DNA from: an uncultured Bacteroidales bacterium
GTDB lineage: Bacteria; Bacteroidota; Bacteroidia; Bacteroidales; Bacteroidaceae
Assembly (NCBI GenBank): GCA_945833885.1
Contig: CAMAFY010000013.1
Span: 1 to 62,309, forward strand
DNA length: 62,309 bases
Reading direction: 5' to 3'
The position numbers and the translations under genes are program-made. This document shows, in pieces, positions 18,255-27,180 of the stretch. Under the pieces are notes generated by a model, which was given only the letters and a program-made list of their open reading frames with translations, was not told where the DNA came from and did not search any database. Each line of letters begins with the position of its first letter. Position 1 is the first letter of the stretch.

Positions 18255-19343
18255 TCAGGAACAGGGAACATCGTTGCCGGACGTTCCGCAAGGCGCTTCG
18301 GATTCATGAAGTGGCTGCGCCAGCAGATGCAGAAGTCCGTGGGCGTCAAGTCCGCGGATGCTGCGCTCGGGATGGCTTTTCATGACAGCCTGCTCCAAGG
18401 CTTCGGGGGTGAAGGTCACGTCAGTGAAGGCCTCCGCAAAGGCTGTCGCGGCGTCGGACACCTCGAAATAGTCGCCACGGATCTCCACTTGGCGTATCAA
18501 TGTGCCGCGGAGGAAGAAGTGAAATTCCAACTTTCCGCAACCTCTGATGCGGCCTCCGCGTATGATTTCGGCACGCGCCGACGAACCGAGAAGGTATTCA
18601 GGCTTGTAATATCCCGCCTCTATCTCCTCAATGGCCCGCACATCGGCCTCCGAAAGTTCGAGAGTGATGTTGGTAAGACGCTCACGAAGGGCCTCTTGCA
18701 GGCGCTCCACGCCAAAATTCAGATAGTCTTTGAGCAGGGCAACACGGCTGCGCACGCTCTTGACACCGGCAGATTTGAGTTTGCTGACGTCAGGATGCAG
18801 GGCACCGGTCATAAGTTCGGGGTTGGTATCAAAGAGCATCGTACCATGAACGATGTTGCGATTGCTGAGATGATAAAAGGCATTGCCGCAGACTTTGCCG
18901 CCTTCCATGCCGTCGCGTCCCGCAAGAATGATGTCGTTGCGCCCGGAAACGCGTGTGGGAGCACCCAATCCGCAAAGGCAATCGCTGACCTTTTTCGAAT
19001 ATTCCTCAAAGAGACTTTCCACAGGTCCCGCACCCGTGACGAGACTGACCATAATATTGCGCTCATCTGCAAAGATTGCACCGCCGCCGCTCTTACGTCG
19101 GATGACGTCGATGCCGTGGTTCCGGCAGAAATCAAGGTCGATTTCCTGATGAGCCACCTGATTCCGGCCCATCACTACGGTAGGTCGAAGGCGCCAAGTG
19201 AAGAGATAGTTGCCCTCGGGAAGGGTCTTCGCGATGTATTCCTCCGCAGCGAGGTAGAAGGCTGCCCGACGAAACTCATAGCCTTCGGGGAACTCTACAT
19301 AACACGCGGGGAAGTGCGCTGTGGCTTCTACGGATTCTGACAT
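18255..19343 (-). CDS. lplA: Lipoate-protein ligase A
   Basis: 362-residue enzyme that activates free lipoate with ATP and attaches it to the lysine of GcvH and other lipoyl domains. The catalytic domain shows the signature RRKSGGGAIFADERNIMVSL (residues 82-101) and the lipoyl-AMP-binding lysine K150 in GGKVCGNAFYHL; a C-terminal accessory domain follows (CGKLEFHFFLRGTLIRQVEIRG region). I chose the ATG at 19343 (MSESVEATAHFPACYVEF) since the frame upstream, open to 19577, shows no similarity. It heads the glycine cleavage cluster, which makes GcvH its likely main substrate. The two-domain length is close to that of E. coli LplA. Confidence 0.93.
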   Translation of the reverse strand: MSESVEATAHFPACYVEFPEGYEFRRAAFYLAAEEYIAKTLPEGNYLFTWRLRPTVVMGRNQVAHQEIDLDFCRNHGIDVIRRKSGGGAIFADERNIMVSLVTGAGPVESLFEEYSKKVSDCLCGLGAPTRVSGRNDIILAGRDGMEGGKVCGNAFYHLSNRNIVHGTMLFDTNPELMTGALHPDVSKLKSAGVKSVRSRVALLKDYLNFGVERLQEALRERLTNITLELSEADVRAIEEIEAGYYKPEYLLGSSARAEIIRGGRIRGCGKLEFHFFLRGTLIRQVEIRGDYFEVSDAATAFAEAFTDVTFTPEALEQAVMKSHPERSIRGLDAHGLLHLLAQPLHESEAPCGTSGNDVPCS

Positions 19344-20139
19344 GGGATTGTTGCCTGACAAGAGATGGATTTTACGATGGTTTCCGGATAGACGCCCCCC
19401 TTTGGACTTGCCCGGATACGGAACTCCTGCATGCAGACCGCCGGACTTGCCCCGCCGGAAGGGCGGTGTTCCGGCAAGGAGGACCTCGGCATGCGTCATC
19501 GAAGGGCACACACTGTCCACCATGCTCCACCCCGTTCGGGCTTTTCCGCCATAGGACTTGAACAGGCTGATTTCCAAAGGTTTTCCGTTCTTCCTTCGCG
19601 AAACGCTGCCGCTTCCTCGCAGGAGAAAAGCGGGAAGCAGCGGAAAGGATTTTCCAAACTCCGTTTCAAAGGCTGGAAGAATACGGCGTCATTCCGTAGG
19701 CAAAGGTAATAAGGAATTGTGAAATATCAGCAAAACTTTCCTCAAAAAAACTTATTTTACACCTTATCTCCCCGCCTTTTGTGCTTATTATGCGCCTTGG
19801 AGGGGGATGAACATTCCGCAAACGGGACAGGATATTTCCACACATTGTACCGCCGACATCAAAATTCACAATCTGCCAACCGGTGCTTTTTCTCCCCGAC
19901 CCTCCCCTTCCGCATCATCCAACCCCGCACGTTTCCATTCTCCGACGCCTGCCTTCCCGACGCTTTTCCGCACACGTCGCCTTTTCATCAGCCACGGTTT
20001 CCGTCACGGATTCCAGCACCTTCAACACCCTCCCCCCGCACATTCCCCCTCAGCATCCGCGTCCTGATTTCCACCCTCCTCCGTCATCGTTTTCCCCGCA
20101 TGCCGCATTGTGTTCCAAGCAATCCGGACGCCGTTTCCG

Positions 20140-20271
20140 CGCCCTCCGCACCCACTCTGAAAAACCTCCGCACTTTGCTTCAAAAAGTACGGAAGTTCGC
20201 ATCAAAAAGTGCGGCACTTTCGGAGTGAAAATGCCGCACTTTTTCTCAGGGTCTTCCGACGCCCGGATTTC
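20140..20271. repeat. 22-nt periodic array 3 (AAAGTGCGG type)
   Basis: Unit starts at 20162, 20184, 20206, 20228 and 20250, each exactly 22 nt apart. Units read AAACCTCCGCACTTT, AAAGTACGGAAGTTC, AAAGTGCGGCACTTT and AAAATGCCGCACTTT followed by seven variable bases. Degenerate units continue to the left. Confidence 0.9.
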
Positions 20272-20572
20272 CCTTGTCCGCACTACCATCCCACAACGTC
20301 TTCACACCGCAAAAGGGATGCGGCAAAGCGGATTCCCGACAATGGGGAAACGCATGCGGAAGAAAAGGGAGTGAAGGGACGGATTCCGGAAAAGAAGAAT
20401 GGTTTTCAGGTGATGTTTTATTGACGAACGGACAGGGAAGGATGTTGTGAATTTGGGGTTGATTGATGAAGAAACCGGACAATCGCAGACGATATGGCGG
20501 GACAATCTTTTTGGACGGACAACTACCGCAGGCGGAATAACGGGGAAATCACGGAAGAAATGACGGAGAGAC

Positions 20573-20604
20573 GTTTTCGTTAAGCCATAACGAGAAAACG
20601 AAGG
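20573..20604 (+). repeat. Hairpin carrying the dispersed GAAAACGAAGG motif
   Basis: CGTTTTCGTTA, five-base spacer, then TAACGAGAAAACG can pair to a near-perfect hairpin; the right arm is part of GCCATAACGAGAAAACGAAGG (20584-20604). The left arm matches the CGTTTTCATTAAGCCA part of the 88-nt array at 11758, so the two elements are related. Confidence 0.6.
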
Positions 20605-20679
20605 ATGCAACCTGAAAATGTTGAACCAAGGTCTTCCGGAGGTTGGGAAATGGGACTTCCCACCATTTTCCACAAATGA

Positions 20680-22014
20680 TCAGAGGGATGTTTTCAGCGA
20701 AAAGTCGAACTGCAAGCCGCCGCCCTCGCGGTTACGCGCCGTGATGTCGCCCCCATGGAACAGCACCGCGTTGCGGACAATCGAAAGTCCGAGCCCCGTT
20801 CCTCCGCGTCCGTCGCGCGTGCGTCCCTCATCCACACGGTAGAAGCGCTCGAAAATCCGTTCCAGATGCTCCTTTCCCACACCCTTTCCTGTGTCATAAT
20901 AGGTGAGAACAAGGCGGTCGCCATCCTCGCCGAAGAAGGCTTTCCCAGCCTCTTTGCGGCAGATGAGACAGGCTTCCACGCCCTGTCCGGCATAACGCAT
21001 GGTGTTTTCCAGCAGATTCCGGAAGATGGCGTGAAGCAAAGTGTAGTTCCCACAAATCGTAAGTTCGGCGGGAAGGTCGAGACTCACCCGAACTTCCGCC
21101 CTCATCAAGTCGTTGTGCAGGTCCTCAATCACCTCACGCACGATGTCGGCAAGCCGCAGATTTTCGCGCGGGAGCAGAGATGGCGCCGCCTCAGTCTTGG
21201 AAATGATGGAGACATCGCGGATAAGATCGGTCAGACGTTCCGCCTGCATCAGCGCGCGTCCAATGAAATGCTGCTTGCGTTCCTCAGGAAGTCCGGGATT
21301 TTCCGAGATGGTTTCGAGATAACCTCTGATGGCCGCCACGGGAGTGCGGAGTTCGTGGGCGATGTTTGTTGAAATCTGGCGCTTCACCTCCTGTGTCCGT
21401 TGCTTCTCCTTGTTGCGTATGAGCCGGACAGTGTGGCCAACGCTACCGCCGGTATAAACAAGCATGAGGGAAATGCCGGCGAAAACCAGGATGACGAACC
21501 AGAAAAAGACATTCGATGCCGTGTGCAGATTGCGGCTGACATTGGCGTTATAGGGCAATGCCACGCGGACAATGCGCGCCACATGACGGTGGTTGGCGGA
21601 CGGAGCATAGCGTTTCGCGTAGTAAAAGAAGTCCTCTCCCGTGGTGACAGAATGGCGGATATCGTAGCCATATCCGCGTAAAAGGGCCTGCTGCACCTCA
21701 GGACGCTGCAAATGGCTCTGCATGGTGTCGGGCAGAAGTTCGCTCTTGCTGTCGTAAAGCACGCGGCCATCGAGGGCAAGCACGGTGGTTCGAAGGGCTG
21801 TGGTCGTATGTGGGGGAGCCAAAGAGTCCTGTGCGGCGATGACATCGGCATAGCCTTCGAGGCGGGCTTCAAGCATCTCGCGCCGGAAGGTCCGCTCGCG
21901 CTCCCATTGGAAGCCGATGAGGACCACGGCAAAGACGGCAAAAAGCCCCGCATAACGCCAGAAAAGACGACGGGTAGAGGCGTCGGACACCATCGGGACA
22001 ATGCTTTGTTTCAT
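20680..22014 (-). CDS. Membrane sensor histidine kinase (PhoR-like)
   Basis: 444-residue sensor kinase. Start placed at the ATG at 22014 (MKQSIVPMVSDASTRR); the frame is open further upstream without support. TM1 is about residues 20-36 and TM2 about 169-188, enclosing a periplasmic sensor of some 130 residues. The phospho-acceptor is H220 in the H-box NIAHELRTPVAAIRGYLE. ATPase boxes follow: NLLENTMRYA (N), YYDTGKGVGKEHLERIFERFYRVDEGR (G1/F) and GGTGLGLSIVRNAV (G2). No HAMP domain is evident. The gene begins 56 nt after the response regulator stop, in the same operon. The overall layout resembles PhoR/ArlS-type kinases of Bacteroidetes; the signal sensed is unknown. Confidence 0.93.
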   Translation of the reverse strand: MKQSIVPMVSDASTRRLFWRYAGLFAVFAVVLIGFQWERERTFRREMLEARLEGYADVIAAQDSLAPPHTTTALRTTVLALDGRVLYDSKSELLPDTMQSHLQRPEVQQALLRGYGYDIRHSVTTGEDFFYYAKRYAPSANHRHVARIVRVALPYNANVSRNLHTASNVFFWFVILVFAGISLMLVYTGGSVGHTVRLIRNKEKQRTQEVKRQISTNIAHELRTPVAAIRGYLETISENPGLPEERKQHFIGRALMQAERLTDLIRDVSIISKTEAAPSLLPRENLRLADIVREVIEDLHNDLMRAEVRVSLDLPAELTICGNYTLLHAIFRNLLENTMRYAGQGVEACLICRKEAGKAFFGEDGDRLVLTYYDTGKGVGKEHLERIFERFYRVDEGRTRDGRGGTGLGLSIVRNAVLFHGGDITARNREGGGLQFDFSLKTSL

Positions 22015-22070
22015 AGTGAAGATTTGGGAAATAGATGGGATTGCGCTGAAAACGGCGGGGGAAAGGACCG

Positions 22071-22799
22071 TCAATCGAATTTATAACCATAGCCCTGGCG
22101 CGAGGAAATGCGGTCGCCATGGGTACCAAGTTTCTTGCGCAGGCGGGCAATGTGCACATCAACGGTACGGTCAAGCACGTATGCCTCGCCCTGCCATACG
22201 GCGGCAAGGATGTCCTCACGCGCGAAAACGTGACCGGGTTGCGCCACAAGGGTGCGGAGAATGCCGAGTTCCTTGCGGGAAAGCACAACGTCCTCGCCGT
22301 CGACGACAACAAGTTTGCGGGAATCATCAATCAAAAGTCCACCGCCGAGGTCGAGAAGTTGGGGTAAGGCCTTGACCTTTTCGCGGCTTTCCTCGGCATT
22401 TTCCATACGCCGCACCACAGCATTCACCCGCGCCACCAGTTCTTTCACCGAGAAAGGCTTGGTGACGTAGTCGTCGCCACCGCGTGCGAAGCCCGTAAGA
22501 ATGTCCTCTTCGTGGTCTTTTGCCGTGAGAAAGATGATGGGGACCCGCAGTTTCCAGTCGTTGCGCAGGATTTCCGCCATCTGGAAACCGTTGATGCCGG
22601 GCATCATGACGTCGAGAAGGATGAGAACCGGCAGCGTTTCCACCTCCGAAGTGTTGTCGCTGACAAGGCATTTTCGGAGCATGACCATGGCCTCTTCGGC
22701 CGATGCCGCCTCAGACGTCGCATATCCGGCGGTCTCGAGGTTGCAGGCGAGGATTTCACGAAGGTCAGATTCGTCGTCCACTATCAGTATTCGTTTCAT
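22071..22799 (-). CDS. OmpR/PhoP-family response regulator
   Basis: 242-residue DNA-binding response regulator. ATG at 22799 gives the classic MKRILIVDDESDLREIL start; upstream frame to 22949 is not conserved. The receiver domain has D8/D9, the phosphorylated D63 in ILLDVMMPG, and the TKPFSVKELVARV segment; the C-terminal winged helix is of the OmpR type (LSRKELGILRTLVAQPGHVFAREDILAAVWQ ... VDVHIARLRKKLG ... GYGYKFD region). A ten-residue insertion after residue 43 in the receiver (CLVSDNTSEVETLP) is seen in Bacteroidales homologues. It is co-transcribed with the kinase downstream. A dyad AACGTTACA / TGTAACGTT in front of its promoter may be its own binding site. Confidence 0.94.
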   Translation of the reverse strand: MKRILIVDDESDLREILACNLETAGYATSEAASAEEAMVMLRKCLVSDNTSEVETLPVLILLDVMMPGINGFQMAEILRNDWKLRVPIIFLTAKDHEEDILTGFARGGDDYVTKPFSVKELVARVNAVVRRMENAEESREKVKALPQLLDLGGGLLIDDSRKLVVVDGEDVVLSRKELGILRTLVAQPGHVFAREDILAAVWQGEAYVLDRTVDVHIARLRKKLGTHGDRISSRQGYGYKFD

Positions 22800-22852
22800 C
22801 GTTGCTTGGATTTTTCCTGACAGATGCTTTGGACATCCGTCTGTTAGCGCTG

Positions 22853-22938
22853 CAAAAATACGCCCTTTTTGCCGTACTTTCCACATCGCGAACGTTACAT
22901 TTTTATGAAAAGTGCAGAAGTCGGGAATTGTAACGTTT
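22853..22938 (-). promoter_or_regulatory. Promoter and possible autoregulatory site of the two-component operon
   Basis: The minus strand carries a -7 box TATTTTTG at 22860-22853, about 54 nt before the start codon. Upstream lie two inverted copies of a nine-base site, AACGTTACA at 22891-22899 and TGTAACGTT at 22930-22938. Paired sites at this distance are typical of response-regulator operators. No clean -33 TTTG. Confidence 0.45.
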
Positions 22939-23245
22939 GAAAATGACAAACGACAAGTCGGAAACTGGCTGTCATAACGTTCGATGGTGACAGAAGGAAC
23001 TTTTGAAGATGGTTATTTATTCATCCGGGAATCACGAGGGAAACATTTGAAGATGGTGAACGACACATTCAGAAACTGTAAACAAAACTTTTGCAAATGA
23101 TTCACGGAACACGCGGAAATCATGAACAGGACGTTTGAAGATGGTGAACGACACATACGACAACCGTAAACAAAACTTTTGCAAATGATTCACGGAACAC
23201 GCGGAAATCATGAACAGGACGTTTGAAGATGGCTGTGGGAAATTG
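22930..23245. repeat. 22-nt periodic array 4
   Basis: The landmark TTGAAGATGG (first copy TTGAAAATGA) begins at 22937, 23003, 23047, 23135 and 23223: intervals 66, 44, 88 and 88 nt, all multiples of 22. Between 23047 and 23223 an 88-nt block containing AAAACTTTTGCAAATGATTC and GGAACACGCGGAAATCATGA is repeated almost perfectly. The array fills the space between the response-regulator promoter and the OmpA-like gene's terminator. Confidence 0.92.
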
Positions 23246-23280
23246 TGGGAAAAGGCAGACCGCTGGCAAGGAAACGGGGG

Positions 23281-23337
23281 AAAAAGAATGACCGTTTCCC
23301 CCTACGCCATCCGCGGATGGAGCAAGCAGAAACGGTC
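23281..23337 (-). terminator. Terminator of the OmpA-like gene
   Basis: On the minus strand GACCGTTTC (23337-23329) pairs with GAAACGGTC (23298-23290), with an inner palindrome CCATCCGCGGATGG (23307-23320), followed by ATTCTTTTTC. It lies about 40 nt beyond the stop codon at 23377. Confidence 0.8.
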
Positions 23338-23376
23338 AGTTCATGTTTGATGTCCGGCATTACCCGTCAGCATTTA

Positions 23377-24255
23377 TCATTCTGCATCGGGAGCCTGGTC
23401 GATAAGTTCGAGGAATTGGTCGAGTTTCGGAGTGATGATGATTTGCGTCCGGCGGTTGCGGGCACGGCCGGTTTCGGTGTCGTTTGCCTCAAGCGGATTG
23501 TATTCGCCGCGTCCTCCGGCAGTCAAACGGCTGGGATTCACGCCATATTGGTTCTGCAACGCCTGCACAACACTTGATGCTCGCAAGCAACTGAGGTCCC
23601 AATTATTACGGATATTCGGCTTGGAAATGGGCACATCGTCGGTGTTTCCTTCCACAAGTACCTCATAATCGTCGTAATCCGTGATGATTTTAGCAATCTT
23701 TGCCAATGTTTCGCCTGCGGCAGGACTGATTTCGTAACTGCCACTGCGGTAAAGCATGTTGTCGTTGAGGGAGATGTAGACCACACCCTTCAGCACTTTC
23801 ACGTCGACATCCTGCAATTCGCTCTTCGAAAGTGAGCGTGTAAGTTTGTTTGTAAGGGCAAGATTGAGGGAATCACTCTTGCTTTTAGCCTCAACGAGTT
23901 GCTTAATGTACTTGTTTGATGCGTTGATTTCGTCGACAAGTTTGGAGATGTTGGCGCTTCCTGCGTTGATACTGTTGTCAAGTGAGGCTTGAAGCGACTT
24001 CAACTGCGCCTTTAATTCTGCGTTTTGCGCCTGTGCGTCGGCCAAACGTTGCTCCAAACTGCTGCCGTTTGCGGTCCTTTGTGCCAAATCTATCTTAGCA
24101 TCGTTGTAGAGACTCTGCAATCCGGCATACTCCGACTGGAGTTGGTCGTAGTTTGCACGGAGGTTTTCGTAAGTTTTCTTGTTCACACATCCGGAGAACA
24201 GCATGGTTGCGGCCAGCACGACCATGGAAAGTAAGGGGAAATGGGAATGTTTCAT
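23377..24255 (-). CDS. OmpA-family lipoprotein with coiled-coil stalk
   Basis: 292-residue outer-membrane lipoprotein that should tie the outer membrane to peptidoglycan. The signal ends in a lipobox (MLFSGC, Cys23), followed by a long coiled coil (about residues 28-135, with heptads such as LRANYDQLQSEYAGLQSLYNDA) and a C-terminal OmpA/MotB peptidoglycan-binding domain (about 170-280) with the NTDDVPI...NWDLSCLRASSVVQAL and GGRGEYNPLEANDTETGRARNRRTQI motifs. The two ATGs at 24261 and 24255 are equivalent; I used the second because MKH... makes the better signal. It is transcribed alone and has its own terminator. Bacteroidales carry several of these; no specific partner is indicated here. 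Confidence 0.92.
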   Translation of the reverse strand: MKHSHFPLLSMVVLAATMLFSGCVNKKTYENLRANYDQLQSEYAGLQSLYNDAKIDLAQRTANGSSLEQRLADAQAQNAELKAQLKSLQASLDNSINAGSANISKLVDEINASNKYIKQLVEAKSKSDSLNLALTNKLTRSLSKSELQDVDVKVLKGVVYISLNDNMLYRSGSYEISPAAGETLAKIAKIITDYDDYEVLVEGNTDDVPISKPNIRNNWDLSCLRASSVVQALQNQYGVNPSRLTAGGRGEYNPLEANDTETGRARNRRTQIIITPKLDQFLELIDQAPDAE

Positions 24256-24301
24256 TATCATCTTTTTGTATTATTTTTCTAAATATTGTGTTATTGTCTT
24301 A

Positions 24302-24410
24302 AATTATGCCGTGGGAAGTCTCGAATTATGCCGTGGGAAGTTTTGAATTGTGCCGTAGGAAATCCTAAATTTGCCGTGGGAAGTTTTGAATAGTGCCCCG
24401 GAAAGAACAG
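24302..24410. repeat. 22-nt periodic array 5
   Basis: TGCCGTGGGAAGT and variants begin at 24307, 24329, 24351, 24372 and 24394 (spacings 22, 22, 21, 22). Units alternate with AATT. It lies just upstream of the OmpA-like gene, in a divergent intergenic region. Confidence 0.9.
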
Positions 24411-24543
24411 GATGTGGCGGAACAGACGTTGGGTTTCAGCCCTCGTTTTCTCGCCATGGATTAGCAAATTACGTTTTCAAGTGTTGAGGATCTGCTCCCT
24501 GAAAGTTGGGGATTCCGTGGAAAAGAACGGCAGGAAGACCGGC

Positions 24544-24609
24544 GAAACACGGCATTTACGGGTGGAAAACGCCGTACTTTCGATGCAAAATTACGAAAAA
24601 CGGAATCTT
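24544..24609. repeat. Three degenerate 22-nt units of AAAGTGCGG type
   Basis: Units beginning GAAACACGGCATTTA (24544), AAAACGCCGTACTTT (24566) and AAATTACGAAAAACG (24588) are spaced exactly 22 nt. They resemble the AAAGTGCGGnACTTT family but are more eroded. Confidence 0.55.
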
Positions 24610-24667
24610 TTGTCCAAACTATCGACGGTTTTTTTCCGCACTTTTCACAGTTTTCTACAAAATTCCG

Positions 24668-24675
24668 TATTTTTG
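24668..24675 (+). promoter_or_regulatory. Candidate -7 box upstream of the pullulanase gene
   Basis: TATTTTTG at 24668-24675 fits the Bacteroidetes -7 consensus; a TTTC at 24643 stands in the -33 region. If used, the mRNA leader would be about 350 nt and contain repeat array 6. Confidence 0.4.
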
Positions 24676-24861
24676 CTGCATAATTTCATTATCTCCATCC
24701 CCGTTGTTTCTTAAATCTTCACCGGTGTTTTCGGTGTTTTTTTCTGAAAATCAAGCACCTATCGGCGGTGTTGCTCCACTAAGACAATGGCCGTATTTGC
24801 AAAGAAATCTTTGGGACATGCTTAAACAAACGGGACTTCTGTCCCGGAGCATTTGTACGCC

Positions 24862-24975
24862 TGCCTTTAAGCATCCGGACAACCGCACCCTAAGCATTGG
24901 GCAGACATGCCAAGACATCCGGACAACCGCCTTTAAGCATCCGGACAACCGCACCCTAAGCATTGGGCTTTCTTA
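24862..24975. repeat. 22-nt periodic array 6
   Basis: CATCCGGACAACCG begins at 24872, 24916 and 24938 (44 and 22 nt), and GCACCCTAAGCATTGGG begins at 24885 and 24951 (66 nt). Five consecutive units of 22 nt can be read from 24864. The array lies between the likely promoter and the start of the pullulanase gene. Confidence 0.9.
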
Positions 24976-25031
24976 CGGCGATGGCAAGATATTGAACCCA
25001 CACAACACGATTCTTGAGAAAAAAACACAGC

Positions 25032-27059
25032 ATGAAATCCAGGAAACTCCTTATGATTGGCTTCTTTTGTTTCCAAAGCCTCATGGGCATTGCCCGAAAT
25101 TACGAGTATGGCAGCCCTGAAAACTATCCCATTCCCGCAGGAACGTTGCAGGAAATGACGTACTCTCCCGCCTCAACCTCCTTCCAATTATGGGCGCCCA
25201 CGGCACAACGCGTCGAACTCCGCCTATATCGCACCGCCACCGACGGACGTCCGGCACGGACACTGCAAATGAAACGCTCGGCAGACGGCACATGGCACGC
25301 CACAATCAAGGGCGACATGGAGGGAATGTTCTACACTTTCAACGTACGGCACAAAGGAAAATGGCTCGGAGAGTGCCCCGGCATCAACGCACGTGCCGTA
25401 GGTGTGGGCGGAACTCGCGGAGCAATCATCAACATGCGCGACACTGATCCTGCCGAATGGTGCTGCGACGAGGCGCCGAAGCGGAACGATGTCGTCATTT
25501 ATGAGATGCATCACCGCGATTTCTCCATATCTCCCACCAGCGGCATCGAACATAAGGGACGCTTCCTGGCGCTTACGGAGCACGGAACCACCACACCCGG
25601 CGGACAAAGCACGGGAATTGACCACCTGCGTGACCTTGGTGTGACGCACATTCACGTGCTTCCTTCATACGATTACTTTACAGTTGACGAGACACGTCCC
25701 GAACTTCCGCAATATAACTGGGGATATGACCCCCTGAACTACAACGTTCCCGAGGGAAGTTACGCCACTTCCGCCACAGACCCCAAAACTCGTATCCGGG
25801 AATTCAAAGAAATGGTTCAGGCTCTCCACAAATCGGGACTCAAACTGGTGCTCGACGTCGTCTATAACCACACGATGGACATCGAAGGCTCCAACTTCCA
25901 GCGCACCGTCCCCGGATATTTCCACCGCCAACGTCCCGACGGCTCATGGGGAAACGCCTCGGGATGCGGCAACGAAACGGCGTCGGAGCGTGCCGTCATG
26001 CGGAAATATATGGTGGAAAGCGTGGAATATTGGATGAAGGAGTACCATGTCGACGGCTTCCGATTCGACCTTATGGGCATCCATGACATAGAAACGATGC
26101 AGGCAATCCGCGCTGCCGCCACGGCAATCAACCCTGAAGTGCTCATCTACGGCGAAGGTTGGGCGGCCGAAGCACCGCAACTGCCGGAGGGAACAGCCGC
26201 CATGAAGGCGAATATGGCAAAGGTTGAGGGCGTTGCCGCCTTCAGTGACGAGATCAGAGACGGGCTCCGGGGCCCCTTCAGCGACGACCATCGCACAGCA
26301 TTCCTCGGAGGTGAGGCCGGACATGAGGAGAGCATCAAGTTCGGAATCGCGGGAGCCATCGCACATCCCGGCGTCAATATGAAGAAAGTGAACTACTCCC
26401 AACAACCCTGGGCACAGAACCCGCACCAGATGATCTCCTATGTCTCATGCCACGACGACATGTGTCTGACCGACCGTCTGCGGGCTTCGGTCAGCGGAAT
26501 GGCGAACACCACCATCGCCAGTGCAACAGAACCGGCAGGAAGCATGGAAAGCGAAATCATCCGCCTCGACCTTCTGGCACAGACTGCCGTGTTCACCAGC
26601 CAGGGAATCCCCTTCATTCAGGCCGGAGAAGAGGTGCTTCGCGACAAGAAAGGCGTGCACAACAGTTATAAATCACCCGACTCCATCAACGCCATCGATT
26701 GGAGCCGGAAGGACACACATCCGGAAGTCTTCAACTATTACCGCAACCTTATCCGCCTGCGCAACGACCATCCGGCATTCCGCCTCGGAAACGCCGACCT
26801 CGTACGTCAGCACCTCACCTTCCTCCCTGCCGCAGATTGCGTGGTGGCATTCAAACTTTCCGGACATGCCGGAGGCGATGTCTGGGACGACATCATCGTC
26901 ATCCTCAATGCCAACAATGCCTATGTCAACGTGGAAATTCCCAACGGAAACTACGAACGGGTGGCGCACGACGGACGCATCGACCTCAATGGCTTGGGCT
27001 GGGTATGCGGCAACAGCGTAAGCGTTGCACCGCGCTCCGCAACCATTCTGCACAGATAA
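25032..27059 (+). CDS. pulA: Type I pullulanase, GH13_14 family
   Basis: 675-residue enzyme hydrolysing alpha-1,6 links in pullulan, glycogen or starch fragments. I start at ATG 25032 (MKSRKLLMIGFFCFQSLMGI), which gives a signal peptide; a TTG 18 nt upstream is unlikely. An N-terminal CBM48-like domain (about 45-110) precedes the GH13 barrel. Family signatures: YNWGYDPLNYNVPEGSY (about 228-244, diagnostic of pullulanase), DVVYNH (275-280), nucleophile D346 in DGFRFDLMG, acid/base E375 in YGEGW, and VSCHDD (471-476). A C-terminal beta-domain ends the protein. It stands alone in plus orientation, not in a PUL, and would supply cell-surface or periplasmic debranching. Shorter than pullulanases with extra CBMs. 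Confidence 0.94.
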   Translation: MKSRKLLMIGFFCFQSLMGIARNYEYGSPENYPIPAGTLQEMTYSPASTSFQLWAPTAQRVELRLYRTATDGRPARTLQMKRSADGTWHATIKGDMEGMFYTFNVRHKGKWLGECPGINARAVGVGGTRGAIINMRDTDPAEWCCDEAPKRNDVVIYEMHHRDFSISPTSGIEHKGRFLALTEHGTTTPGGQSTGIDHLRDLGVTHIHVLPSYDYFTVDETRPELPQYNWGYDPLNYNVPEGSYATSATDPKTRIREFKEMVQALHKSGLKLVLDVVYNHTMDIEGSNFQRTVPGYFHRQRPDGSWGNASGCGNETASERAVMRKYMVESVEYWMKEYHVDGFRFDLMGIHDIETMQAIRAAATAINPEVLIYGEGWAAEAPQLPEGTAAMKANMAKVEGVAAFSDEIRDGLRGPFSDDHRTAFLGGEAGHEESIKFGIAGAIAHPGVNMKKVNYSQQPWAQNPHQMISYVSCHDDMCLTDRLRASVSGMANTTIASATEPAGSMESEIIRLDLLAQTAVFTSQGIPFIQAGEEVLRDKKGVHNSYKSPDSINAIDWSRKDTHPEVFNYYRNLIRLRNDHPAFRLGNADLVRQHLTFLPAADCVVAFKLSGHAGGDVWDDIIVILNANNAYVNVEIPNGNYERVAHDGRIDLNGLGWVCGNSVSVAPRSATILHR

Positions 27060-27180
27060 TCCACAAGGTTTTCCCTGAGATTGTCCGCAACCATTGGAAC
27101 TGCGGACGGCGACAACCCTATGGGATTTCACTCGAAACGGGGTGATTTCCATCACTTCGTCCTATGATTTTCAACCGAAA

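Larger units (their letters stand above)
19344..20679. other. 1.3-kb gap between lplA and the histidine kinase
   Basis: The first 250 nt upstream of lplA contain inverted repeats on the minus strand (for example GCCGGAA...TTCCGGC near 19470) and could be a structured leader, but match no riboswitch I know. From about 19880 to 20140 the plus strand is a C-rich, degenerate series with GCAC-type starts roughly every 22 nt, leading into the clear array at 20140-20271. The right part holds a hairpin with the dispersed GAAAACGAAGG motif at 20573-20604. No convincing gene. Confidence 0.5.

Noticed and set aside
16710..19700. Glycine or other riboswitch in the gcv cluster leaders
   Set aside because: Gaps upstream of gcvH, gcvT and lplA were read on the minus strand; no glycine, TPP, SAM or cobalamin riboswitch core was recognised, only simple inverted repeats.
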